The translations under genes and the position numbers were made by a program. From contig CAZYTO010000111.1 in the NCBI GenBank assembly GCA_964650405.1, positions 1 to 16,915 on the forward strand: a stretch of DNA of 16,915 nucleotides. Reading direction: 5' to 3'. The notes below the pieces were generated by a model, which searched no databases, was not told where the DNA came from, and worked only from the letters and a program-made list of their open reading frames with translations. The stretch comes from CAZYTO01 sp964650405. GTDB taxonomy: Bacteria; Acidobacteriota; Thermoanaerobaculia; Gp7-AA8. Below are positions 4,842 to 14,200 of this stretch, piece after piece. Every line of letters starts with the position of its first letter. Within the stretch, counting starts at the first letter, position 1.

Positions 4842-7172
4842 CTATCCACGGGTGTCCTTCGGACGTAGCGAAAACGCTCCCGGCGAAACACCAGACCCGC
4901 GCGCAGGCAGGCTCAGCACGGATCGGAATCTCAAGTCGGGATCTCTTCCCCTTTCAAGGTCGCTTGCCGCGCTTGCGAGCGCGTTCGCCAGAAGATACAC
5001 GCGGTCGCGTGCCGAAGACTCTTTCTTGAGGAAGCTGATCAAGCCGCCGAGAATGCCCTCAACGAGCAACGTCCGCCGGATGTTATTGATGACGCGCCCG
5101 CCCGTGGAAGACCGCGCATAAGGATCGAGATGCGGCGTGCCGAATTCCACGTAGTAGCGCTCCAGCCAGCCACGCGAACCGAGAATCCCCTCGTCGCGAA
5201 TGTGACGAAGAGACTGGCAATGTACTTCAGCCATGTCACAGAGATACGGCAGCAGGCGTTCGATGATCTCGTCGACGTTGAGATTAGTCAGCGCCCGTGC
5301 CAGCATGTCCGGCTGGTCTCCCTGTTCGACACCCCGTAGGCAGTCATAGAGATAGCCGAACGAGCTCCCCGTGCGCACAAGCAAACACTTTCCGTGGGGG
5401 GTCATATACTTAAAAAACTCGTGGTCGATTTCGTCTGGTTGGCAAATCATCGTCCGGGTGCGAAAGTCGATGAGGTTCTGGCGCGTGTTATTCCGTAGAT
5501 ATTGTTCGTGCATGGCGCGGCGGATCTGATCCGGCTGATAACCCAGCGGCTGGAGGGTTCTAATGACGTCCGCGACAAGAGGCGTGTATCCGTACCGGTT
5601 CTGCACAGCCTGACTGCGAAGCGTGAGATTCCAGACCGTGGTCAGGATCAAGTACGGCAGGACGCACGACACGCCGCCCGAACTCACCTGAGTGTAGTCC
5701 TCGCTCTGCCGGATCACGTCGTACATCCCCACCTGGTAGCGCCGCAGCGAATGGCGAACGCGGCGTAGAAACAGCGTCGCAAGGTGCCACGACGGATAGT
5801 TCAACCCGGGTGGAAAACCATTGACCTCTTCCTCACGGAACATGTCCGCCAGCGTGTCACGAACGATGAACATGTAGTTTCGCAGGGAGTTGTTGGCGAT
5901 GTAGATCGCCCGCTCGTGACTCATCGCTTCCTGCAACCGCTGCGCGGCGTCGAGAACATGCTGGAAACGCATCGGCGAAATGACCGGCTCGAGATCTCCG
6001 AGATCCGCATCGATGTCCGCAAGACGGTTAATGTCGGCATTCGATGGTTTCGCGGCGGACTTGAGTTTCTCCTTGTCCTCCCTCAGCTTGGCGACACGCA
6101 GCTCCTGATAACGCCGGGTCGCACGGAGACGTTTGGCCATCATGGCGTGAAGGAATCTCTCCTCGGCGATCGGCATGTCCTGTCCGGGAAAGAACGCACC
6201 GCCGTCGGGCGTCCGCGGCATATCCAAGCGCACTCGAGTCTCGAACGGCGGTGCTGGGGTGTCAACGATGTCGTGGTCGCGGAAGATGTTCTCCTCGCGG
6301 ACCGCGACGAGCATCGCTACCAGCTCGGACACGGGATGGTAGATGCGCTTTACGGCGTCTACCGCCTCGCTCTGCACGTCATCCGGCAGGCTGTCGATGT
6401 TGTCCAGCCAGATCAGCTGCGAGGTCACCTCACGCAATCGCCACGCTGCGTGCGCCAGGTGCGAAAACTCCAGCTTTTCATCGACGGCTTTGGTGAGGTT
6501 GCTGACTTCCTGATCACCGGACGCGTCTGCGGCCTTCAGCCATTCGCGAACACTAATCTTCGGCTTTCCGCGATGACGCGCGTCGTACATCCGCAGAAGG
6601 CGCGTCGCTTGGTCCTGCAGCGGCTCAAAGGTCGACAAAAGATTGTCCGGCTTACCGACCGACTTGTCGAGGAGGTAGGCCCACAGGGTTGCGCGATGTT
6701 CGATGTCCTCTCGACTGAACCTGAAGAGGCGGTCGAGATACATGCCGCAAAGGCGCGAGCGAAGACTGTCTTCCAAGCGGCGAGGTGTGGAGGTGTCGAT
6801 GGCTCGATTGAAGGTCTCGTATTTCAGATCCAGAAAGACGATGAACGTGCTCGGCGATTTTTTTTGGATCTCATTGCGAACTTGATAGCCGAGGGTCGTT
6901 TTGCCGGCTCCCTGCCCGCCGATAAGACACAACAGGCTGTCTCGCTGCCGCAGAGCTTTGATCAGATGCGTCTCCGCCTCCTTGCGTGGCTCGTAAAACT
7001 CTCCGAAGAAATCGAAGAACTGCGTCGCCAATGGTCGACCCGGCCGATTGGCCTCCTCGTCATCGTCGGGATCGATCTCATCGTCCCGCTCGGGCTCCTG
7101 GGGAGAGATATCGCAGGAATAAAAAACCACGCTTTTAAGAAGGCGAAAGAAGGTCGAATACTCTTTGTTCAT
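4842..7172 (-). CDS. Large P-loop (STAND/KAP-like) ATPase, third gene of a tight operon
   Basis: A 776-aa protein. After a hydrophobic/aromatic start (FFRLLKSVVFYSC) comes an acidic stretch (residues 25-41, ERDDEIDPDDDEE). The ATPase domain follows, with Walker A GGQGAGKTT (85-93) and a Walker B-like LIWLDNID (253-260), whose DNID recalls the DDLD of KAP/STAND NTPases. VAVREENIFRD (289-299) looks like a sensor strand. A Lys/Arg/Glu-rich helix (about 345-395) may be a coiled coil, and residues 400-720 are helical, without a nuclease, protease or TIR motif I can recognise. Its ATG overlaps the TGA of the upstream membrane-protein gene (ATGA), with AAGG placed 6 bases before, so the two are translationally coupled. 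Likely an ATP-driven switch working with its two membrane partners, perhaps in defence. Function is not established. Confidence 0.85.
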   Translation of the reverse strand: MNKEYSTFFRLLKSVVFYSCDISPQEPERDDEIDPDDDEEANRPGRPLATQFFDFFGEFYEPRKEAETHLIKALRQRDSLLCLIGGQGAGKTTLGYQVRNEIQKKSPSTFIVFLDLKYETFNRAIDTSTPRRLEDSLRSRLCGMYLDRLFRFSREDIEHRATLWAYLLDKSVGKPDNLLSTFEPLQDQATRLLRMYDARHRGKPKISVREWLKAADASGDQEVSNLTKAVDEKLEFSHLAHAAWRLREVTSQLIWLDNIDSLPDDVQSEAVDAVKRIYHPVSELVAMLVAVREENIFRDHDIVDTPAPPFETRVRLDMPRTPDGGAFFPGQDMPIAEERFLHAMMAKRLRATRRYQELRVAKLREDKEKLKSAAKPSNADINRLADIDADLGDLEPVISPMRFQHVLDAAQRLQEAMSHERAIYIANNSLRNYMFIVRDTLADMFREEEVNGFPPGLNYPSWHLATLFLRRVRHSLRRYQVGMYDVIRQSEDYTQVSSGGVSCVLPYLILTTVWNLTLRSQAVQNRYGYTPLVADVIRTLQPLGYQPDQIRRAMHEQYLRNNTRQNLIDFRTRTMICQPDEIDHEFFKYMTPHGKCLLVRTGSSFGYLYDCLRGVEQGDQPDMLARALTNLNVDEIIERLLPYLCDMAEVHCQSLRHIRDEGILGSRGWLERYYVEFGTPHLDPYARSSTGGRVINNIRRTLLVEGILGGLISFLKKESSARDRVYLLANALASAASDLERGRDPDLRFRSVLSLPARGSGVSPGAFSLRPKDTRG

Positions 7173-7585
7173 TGCATGCCTTCATGCGTCGTCGTTGATG
7201 ACGACTGCGCAGAGGTCTCGCTCTCAAGCGACAGTCCATCCTGTCGTGCCGCGGTGTCTCTTCGCAGCGGCAAAGTCTGACGTTCCGGATACGGAGAGCT
7301 CGGCGCGGGATCCGCGGCTCGTTCAGTTGCGACAACCGGAGCGATCGGCATCTTCGGTGGCACCATCGTGCCCGATTCCTCTGGTGGCGTCGCCGACGCC
7401 TCGGAACGAGATTCGTGATTCAGGATAGCGACGATGACTCCGGTCGCGACGATCGACGCGAAGTAGGCTACGTTCGGACGTCGCGCGAAGTGATTCGTCA
7501 CACACGCAACACCGATCCCCGCTAGTCCCGCGATGATCGCGCGGAGCAGGCTTTCGACCCAACGGACCAGGGTGTTCTTGCTCAT
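7169..7585 (-). CDS. Two-TM membrane protein with disordered tail, second operon gene
   Basis: A 138-aa protein starting MSKNTLVRWVESLLRAIIAG. Two hydrophobic segments (about residues 14-32 and 39-57, FASIVATGVIVAIL) are followed by a long Pro/Ser/Thr/Glu-rich tail (residues 60-138) that looks disordered. ATG at 7585 overlaps the TGA of the preceding gene (ATGA), and its own TGA overlaps the ATG of the ATPase, so all three are coupled. No homologous family was recognised. With both TM segments near the N-terminus, the tail could face the cytoplasm and contact the ATPase, or carry a regulatory site. This is inferred from layout only. Confidence 0.75.
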   Translation of the reverse strand: MSKNTLVRWVESLLRAIIAGLAGIGVACVTNHFARRPNVAYFASIVATGVIVAILNHESRSEASATPPEESGTMVPPKMPIAPVVATERAADPAPSSPYPERQTLPLRRDTAARQDGLSLESETSAQSSSTTTHEGMQ

Positions 7586-7809
7586 ACCAAGACTGAAACT
7601 CCGGTGATGATGAGCGCCACGGCGAATCCTTCGATAGCTCCGCCGATAAATCCTTCGACGCACCGATGTGCCATACGACGAACGACCGCGTTTTCAGGAA
7701 AGGCTGGAAGCCAATCAAGAAACGCAGCGAACGCGATTCCGATGATCGGCGCGAACAGTGCGGCTGCAGCTGCGTGCCATGCAGCGTCCCCAAGGTGATT
7801 CGGATGCAT
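7582..7809 (-). CDS. Small two-TM membrane protein, first operon gene
   Basis: A 75-aa protein starting MHPNHLGDAAWHAAAAALFA. One hydrophobic span covers about residues 12-35 and a Gly-rich second span residues 54-75 (EGFIGGAIEGFAVALIITG), joined by a short loop with RRMAHR. ATG at 7809 is preferred over an in-frame GTG at 7824 because GAGG lies 9 bases upstream of the ATG. The TGA overlaps the next ATG. The small size, Gly/Ala-rich spans and position before an ATPase fit a pore-forming or holin-like partner, but no motif proves it. Family unknown. Confidence 0.7.
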   Translation of the reverse strand: MHPNHLGDAAWHAAAAALFAPIIGIAFAAFLDWLPAFPENAVVRRMAHRCVEGFIGGAIEGFAVALIITGVSVLV

Positions 7810-7841
7810 GGAGATGTACCTCACTACAGGAGTGACTGCGG

Positions 7842-7870
7842 ACGGTATTGCGCTACCCCAGACACCGCAA
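7842..7870 (-). promoter_or_regulatory. Weak candidate promoter of the three-gene operon
   Basis: On the minus strand TTGCGG (plus 7865-7870) and TACCGT (plus 7842-7847) are 17 bp apart and end 33 bp before ATG 7809. Both boxes are poor matches to consensus. It is the best pair in the leader region, which otherwise shows nothing distinct between 7871 and 8062. Confidence 0.2.
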
Positions 7871-8062
7871 TTTTCTTCTAAGAATGGACGGCTGGCTGTT
7901 TCCTTCTGGACTTCACCCGAGCGCCGTGTCCATGCATCCGGTCGCGATCGGGACGTGAAGCTCAGACGGTTGGAGCGGGCGTCTAATTAACGCGTGCATG
8001 GCGTCTGCCAGCGGGAGGGTGTGCTCGGCTGCATGTTGGTGATTTTGGCGGCGGCAAGCCGG

Positions 8063-8239
8063 GCAAGTGCGGAAGCGCCGGCATCCTGCCGCTCCGGAGG
8101 CGCGGCGCCTGGAAGCCGCCGGGCCAGCCGCCTGGAAGGCGGCGTTCCCGCGCTTGCCGTCAGCGTGTTGCGGATGACGACACCGCAATTTCAGGTTTTC
8201 GTTCGACCTCCACGCGATTCGGCACGGCGCGGCCGTGCC
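8063..8239. repeat. Interspersed GC-rich repeat, copy C, ending in a strong hairpin
   Basis: The core is 8063-8157, bounded by GCAAGTGCGGAAGCGCC and GGCGTTCCCGCGCTTGC (imperfect inverted repeats, 14 of 17). It shares ggaagccgccgggccagccg and other long tracts with copy B, and the same tail: gacctccacgcgattcgg, then a perfect hairpin GGCACGGC-GCG-GCCGTGCC at 8221-8239. Copy B carries extra bases inside both the core and the tail hairpin. Copy C sits just after the stop of the giant gene, mirroring copy B after the Panacea gene. Confidence 0.75.
8221..8239 (-). terminator. Hairpin 30 bp after the giant gene stop, possible terminator
   Basis: GGCACGGC and GCCGTGCC pair perfectly over 8 bp with a 3-base GCG loop, the most stable small hairpin in the area. 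It lies 30 bp past the TGA at 8270-8272. There is no T-run on the minus strand, so if it terminates or protects the mRNA 3' end it would not be a textbook intrinsic terminator. Confidence 0.35.
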
Positions 8240-8269
8240 CTACACCGCCCACCGCTGCGCCTCCCTCCC

Positions 8270-11200
8270 TCACTGTGCCGGCACATATGTCGGGTCCTGC
8301 GTTAGGGCGTCGATGACCGAGGCGTAGGCGGTGACGCGGCCGTCGCCGCTGATGACTTTGACGGCGATGCGGGCGTTGTAGACGCTGTTGCTGCCGAAGC
8401 TCTTGAGCAATGAATTGAACTGGCGGAATTCGTTCGGGGCGAGGTCGATCTGGACGTTGCCGCTGACTTTGCTGTCAGGGAGGACGACGGAAAGGAGGAC
8501 GGTGGCGGCCTTGCCGGTGACTTCGGCGATGCCGACGTTGCTGCGGTAGCGGTCGGACTCTTCGAGTTGCAGGACCTGGAGCGGCCTCGAGCCGACACCG
8601 ATGGCGTCGAGGGGGGTGACGGCGGGGATGAACTGGCCGAAGGTGCCGTTGGCGGTCTGGTTGTAGGTGCGGGCCGTGGCGATGAGGTTGGTGGCGGTGG
8701 CGGTGGTGATGTGGACGGCGCCGCCGTCGTTGGTTACGCCGAAGGTGGAGGCGAGGGTGTCGTCCAGCGCCTTGACCTCGTTCGGGGCGAGGGTGAGGGA
8801 GACGCTCTTTGGGTCGCCGCCGGTCTGCGAGTAGTAGGTCAAGGTGGCGTCGACGGCGCTGGACGAGGCGTTGAACAGACGCAGGTCGGTGCGCCAGTTG
8901 GCGAAGCCGTTGTTCAGGTTCGCGACGCCGGGGACGACGTAGGTGGTGTTTCCGGCGGCGGAGAGACTCACCGGCGAGACGAGCAGGGGATCGTTGGTGA
9001 AGTTGTCGAGCACGGAGGCGTAGGCGGTGACCTTGCCGCCCGGCGTGAGCACCTTCACTTCGACGCGGCCATCGGTCAAGTTGTTGACGTTCTTGCTGGC
9101 GAGCGAGAACTGGGTGTGCTGTCCGCCGGCGAGGTCGAGGGGGAACTCCGCGACTTTGCTTCCGTTGCCGCCGAAGACGGAGATGAGCACCGACGCGGAC
9201 TGTCCGGAGCCTTCCACCATGCCGAGGTTGGTGCGGAAGGCGGACGACTGGGCGATCTGCTGCAGGGACAGGACGGAGGGGAGTTTCGGATCCTTCGACA
9301 GTCCGATGAAGCTGCCGAAGGGGATGGCGGGGATGTACTGCCCGAACGTGCCGTTGGTGGTGATGTTGAACGTGCGGCTCGAGGCGAAGGTGGAGAGTGC
9401 GTTGAGCCCCGCGGCGGTCGTGACGGACGCGGCGGTCGAGGCGGAGGACGTGCTCAGGGGCCGGATCTCCAGGGTGCCGATGGCGCTGCCGGCGGTGTTG
9501 TTGAACCAGGTGCCGAGGATGTCGTCGAGGGCGATGGTGTTGCCGGGGTTGATGTCGATGGTGGTCTGTTTGCCGTCGCTGATGCCGGAGTCGCCGCTGG
9601 GCGTGAAGGTGACCTGGTACTTCATGACCTGCGGCGAGGAGTTGGTCACACGCACGTCCGACTGGAACGTGGAGTTGATGCCGCCGGCATGGGCCACGGC
9701 GGGGATGATGAGGGCATCGGGCGGCGGCGTGTTCTTCGGTGTCGGCTGGGCCGGCGAGACGAGACTGACCGAGATCGTGGTCGTGCCCGAGCTGCTGCCG
9801 CTGGCCGTCATGTGTCCGGAGGCGGACGGTGTACTGGTGGTGATGGTGATCCCGCCCAGGGTCGTGCCGATGGGGAGGTGGCTCGTGTCGGCGGTGACGG
9901 TGAGATTCGTGCCGCCCACGGGGACGATGCCACCGGCCGGGGTGACGGTGAGGAACGGCTGGTTCGGCGTGGCGGTGAACGCCAGGCCGGCCAGCGAGGC
10001 ATCCAGGGGAATGGTGTAGGTGATGGTCTGGGCGTTGTCCGCCGGGATCGCGCTCTCCAGGTTGCTGCCCTGGGGGTGGGACGGCAGGATGACGACGGCC
10101 ACGGCGGAGGAGTACGGGCCGGGCTGGGCCTGGCACGAGGCGAGAGCGCGCACGCGGAAGTAGACGGAGCGCGGCGTGCTGCCGTCGTTGACGCTGGTGA
10201 AGTCGTAGTGGTCGTCATCCGTGGAGACGAACGACGGCGTGCTGAAGGCCAGGTCGCCCGCCGACTCGACGACGTAGGAGGTCGCGCCGGCGACCCGCTG
10301 CCAGCGGATGGTGTACTGCACGCCGGACGATGCCGCGCCCGGCACGATCATGACCGGCGGCGTGAGCGCGGGACAGCCGGACGGTTTGGCCACGATGGTG
10401 AAGCGGGAGGGCGTCGAAACCGTCGATGGGCAGCCGTTGGTCAGCGCTTCGACGTACCAGTCGATGGTGCCGTTCGGGACGGCAGCGTCGTCGAGGTGCG
10501 CCGCAGCCGGGGAGGCGAGCAGCGTGAACGGTCCCTCGTTGTTGGAGATCCACAGTTTGTACGACGCCGCGCCGGCCACGGCTTTCCAACTGAACGTGAC
10601 GGGCGTGTAGACGCCGGTCGTCCCGTTGAGCGGGGCGATGAGGAGCGGCCGCGCGTCGCTGCACTGTGCGACGGGGATGTAGGAGAAGTGGGCGTGCTGC
10701 GATTCGGTGGTGGGGCAGCCGTCGAAGTGAGCGCGGACGAACCACTCCAGCGCGCCGGGCGGTACGTTGTGGGTGAGACTCGTCGCAGTGGTGACGCCGA
10801 GGAGGGCGGGCGAGCCGTCGCCGAGCGCGAGCCAGACTTCGTAGCTCGTGGCGTTCTGCACGGCGGTCCAACTGAACGTGACGGACGGATTGGCCGTATC
10901 GGACTGCGGCGAGAGGTTCGCCGGCTGGCCGTTGTTGCTGCAATTCTGAGCGTGCGGAATGACGAAGGTGCGGTGCTGGGATTCCGTGGACGCGCAGCCG
11001 TTGAACAGGGCCTCGACGTACCACTCGATGCTGCCGGCGGTGAGGACGGCATGGAGCGTGGTATCGCCGGTGGTACCGAACGCGACGAACGGCGCGCCGT
11101 CGATGGCGGCCCAGAGGCGGTAGCCGCCCGCGTTCGCGACGGCGGTCCACTGGAAGTCGACGCTGGAGGCGGCGTGTGTGGCGTTGCCGGCGGGCGCGAT

Positions 11201-14200
11201 GAGCTGCGTCGCGGCACGGTTGGCGCACGGGTCGGGCCGCGGCACGGTGAATATCGCTGTGCCGGAGCGCAGCAGCGGACAGCCGGCGAAGAGCGCGTCG
11301 ACGAACCAGCCGATGTTCCCTGGCGGGACGGCGGCGGTGAGGGTGGTGGCACCGGAGGTCGTGCCGAGGTCCTGCGCCGCGGCGCCGTCGACGGTGATCC
11401 ACACCTCATACCCGATCGCTTCGGGCGAGCCCTGCCAGGAGAAGGTCACGGGCGAAGCGACGCTGCCGCTCAACGGTGCCGTGAGGATCGGCACGACATG
11501 GGTCTGGCACGACGTCACCGCGGCCACGTGGAAGGAGCGATGGGCGGAGAGGAGCGTGGGGCAGCCGTTGTCAAAGCGCGTGGCCACGTACCAGTCGATC
11601 GCGTTGCCGGAGACGGTTGCGGCCAGCGACGTCAGTGATGACGTGCCCGCCAGTGACGGCGGTGCGCCGTCGGCGCTCGTCCACACTTCATAGGCCGTGG
11701 CGCCGTTGACGGCGCTCCAGGAGAACGTGACGGGTGACGCAACGGTCGCGCCGTCGGCCGGCGAGAGCAGAGCGGCAGGCATGGTTTCGCAGACCGGCGT
11801 TCCCACCGTCACGGCCGCGGCGGCGCTGTTGTTGGCCGTGTTCGGATCGCCGGTCGACGAGGTGACGGTGGCGCTGCCGCTGACCGAGTTGCCGCTCTGC
11901 GGCGCGGTGACGGAGATGGAGATGGTGGCTGTGCCGCCGTTCGTCAGCGACGGCGCGCTGCAGGTGACGGTGGTGGTTCCGGCGCAGGTGAACGACGCGG
12001 TGGAGGAGGAGGCCGAGACGAACGACGCGGCGGCGGAGAGCGTGGTCGTGATGGTCACGGCCGAGGCGTCGCCGGGGCCTTGGTTCGTCACGATGACGGT
12101 GAAGGAAACGTTGCCGCCGGGTAGGACTGTCGACGGCGCGGCGGACATGGTCACGCCGAGGTCGGCGGGGAGGGCGCTGATGGGGACGGAGGCCGTGCCG
12201 GTGGCGCTACAGGAGCTGACCGTGGCCGTGGCGTGCAGGCTCACGCTGCCGCTGCCTCCAGCGGTGAAGAGGATGGAGCTCGTGCCCTGGCCGCCGGTGA
12301 TGGTGCCGTTGGTGATCGACCAGGCGTAGGTGGCGCCGGCGATGGCGGTGGCGGTGGCGGCGTTGTTCGTGGAGCCTGCCGCGACGCTGGGCGGGACGCT
12401 GATGGACAGCGCCGGCGGCGCGGCGCTGCCGAGTGCGCTCCCGTGCGAGGCGCAGCCGCCGTTGATGACCGTGACGTCGATGCCCACGTTGCCGGCCNNN
12501 NNNNNNNGTGCTCGGCGGGCCCGGGCCGCTGGCGATCGGCACGCCGGCCAGCGCCCACGTGTACGTGGCGCCGGCCTGGGACGGCACGCTGGCCGTGACG
12601 GTCGTATTCGCGCAAGCGACGGGCGGTGCGGTGATCGTCGCCGAGGGCGCCGGATTGATGGTCACGCCGGCATTCGCACTGCCGGTGCAATTGCTGGCAT
12701 TCGTGACGGTGACGGAGAGGGTGACAGTGCCGGAGCTGCCGGCCGTGAACGTGACGGTGCTCGTGGCCTGACCGCTCGTGATCGTGCCGTTGACGATCGT
12801 CCAGGAGTACGTGGCGCCGGCGATGACCGCAGTGCTGGCATTGGCGGACGAGCCGGCACACACGTTCGGTGGCGCAGTGACGGCGGGGGTGGGCGGCGCG
12901 GCGACATTGACGGTCACCGGTGCGGACGACGAGGAGCAACTGCCGTACGACACGGTGACGGTGTAATTGCCGGCGGCGTTCACGGAGAGCGTCGGTGTGG
13001 TGATGCCGAGCGGGTTGCCGTTCTTGAACCATGCATACGACGTGGCGCCGGTGGCGTTGGCGGTGAGGGTGGTGTTGTTGCCGCTGCAGATCGTGACCGG
13101 ACCGGAGGGAGTGATGGTGGGCGTGGCCGGCGTGGAGACCGGCACCGAGGCGTTGCCGCTGTTCATGCAGGTGCCGTTGGTGACGGTGATGCCGAGGAGC
13201 ACGCTGCCGGAGGCTCCGGCGGAGAAGGTGATGCCGTTCGTCCCCTGGCCGGCGGTGATGGAGCCGTTGCTGATGGTCCAGGCATAGGTCGCGCCGGCGG
13301 TTGCGGCCACGGAGGCGTTGAGACCGGTGGCGTTCGGGCAGGCGCTGGAGGGGGCGGTGATGGCGGCGGGCGGCGTAGTGCAGGCCGGGATGATGGTGAC
13401 CATGGCGCTGCCGGAGTCGTTGCCGGGGTTCGTGTCGTTCGCGGCGGTGGCGGTGGCGTTGAAGGTCAGCGTGCCGGCGGACGGCGCGGTCACGTTGACG
13501 CTGACCGGTGCGGTCGTCGAAGTGGCCAGCGACGTGGCCGAGCAGTTGATGGACGTGGCCGAGTTGGTGCACGAGGTCCAGAGACCCGACGGGGTGATGC
13601 TGTTGATCGTGCCGCCAGTGATGGTGACGGTGTATGTGACGGACGTGGCCGGATTCGGCCCGGCGTTCGTCGCGCCGAGGGTGGCGTTGAAGGGCGTGCC
13701 GGCCGTGGCGGAGGCCGGCACGGATGCGAAAGAGGGCGACATGTCGGCGGGCGGGAGGCCGACCGTGAAGCTCGATGCGCTCATGGCCGTGCCGCCGGCG
13801 GTGGTGAGGCTGATCGGTCCGGTGGTGCTTCCGGCGGCCACGACGGCCGTGACCTGCGTGGCGCTGTTGACGGTGTAGCTCGCCGCGGGCGTGCCGTTGA
13901 ACGACACGGCGCTCGTGCCGATGAGGTTCGTTCCGGTGATGGTGACGCTGGTGCCGGCCGGACCGTTGGGCGGCGCGAAGCCGGTGATGGCCGGCGCGGA
14001 GACGCTGAAGCACTTGCCGGCGTTGCCTGCGTTGAAGACGTTCGTCACTTCCGCGGCGGTGAGAGCACGGTTGTAGAGCGTCAGCTCGTCGATGGAGCCG
14101 GGGAAGAACGCCGAGAGTGCCGGATCGGACTCGGCGCCGATGAGGAGGGCGCTGGTGTCGTAGACCGAGGTCTTGCCGGTGGTGGCGTTTCCGATCTGGG

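Noticed and set aside
5784..7280. Plus-strand open frame of about 500 codons opposite the ATPase
   Set aside because: The minus strand has Walker motifs, ribosome sites and overlapping starts; the plus frame shows no domain and is a shadow.
8567..11638. Plus-strand open frame of about 1,000 codons opposite the giant gene
   Set aside because: Its Gly/Arg/Glu/Asp-rich, low-complexity product is the mirror of a GC-rich repetitive coding strand; the minus strand carries recognisable domains throughout.
12207..12487. A separate gene start just left of the N gap
   Set aside because: The apparent start is an internal GTG of the giant gene; the split is caused by the arbitrary gap length.
13318..13878. 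Plus-strand open frames in 11,700-16,800 with Val/Pro/Ala-rich products
   Set aside because: Antisense of the Thr/Ser/Gly-rich repeats; their similarity to one another follows from the repeats themselves.
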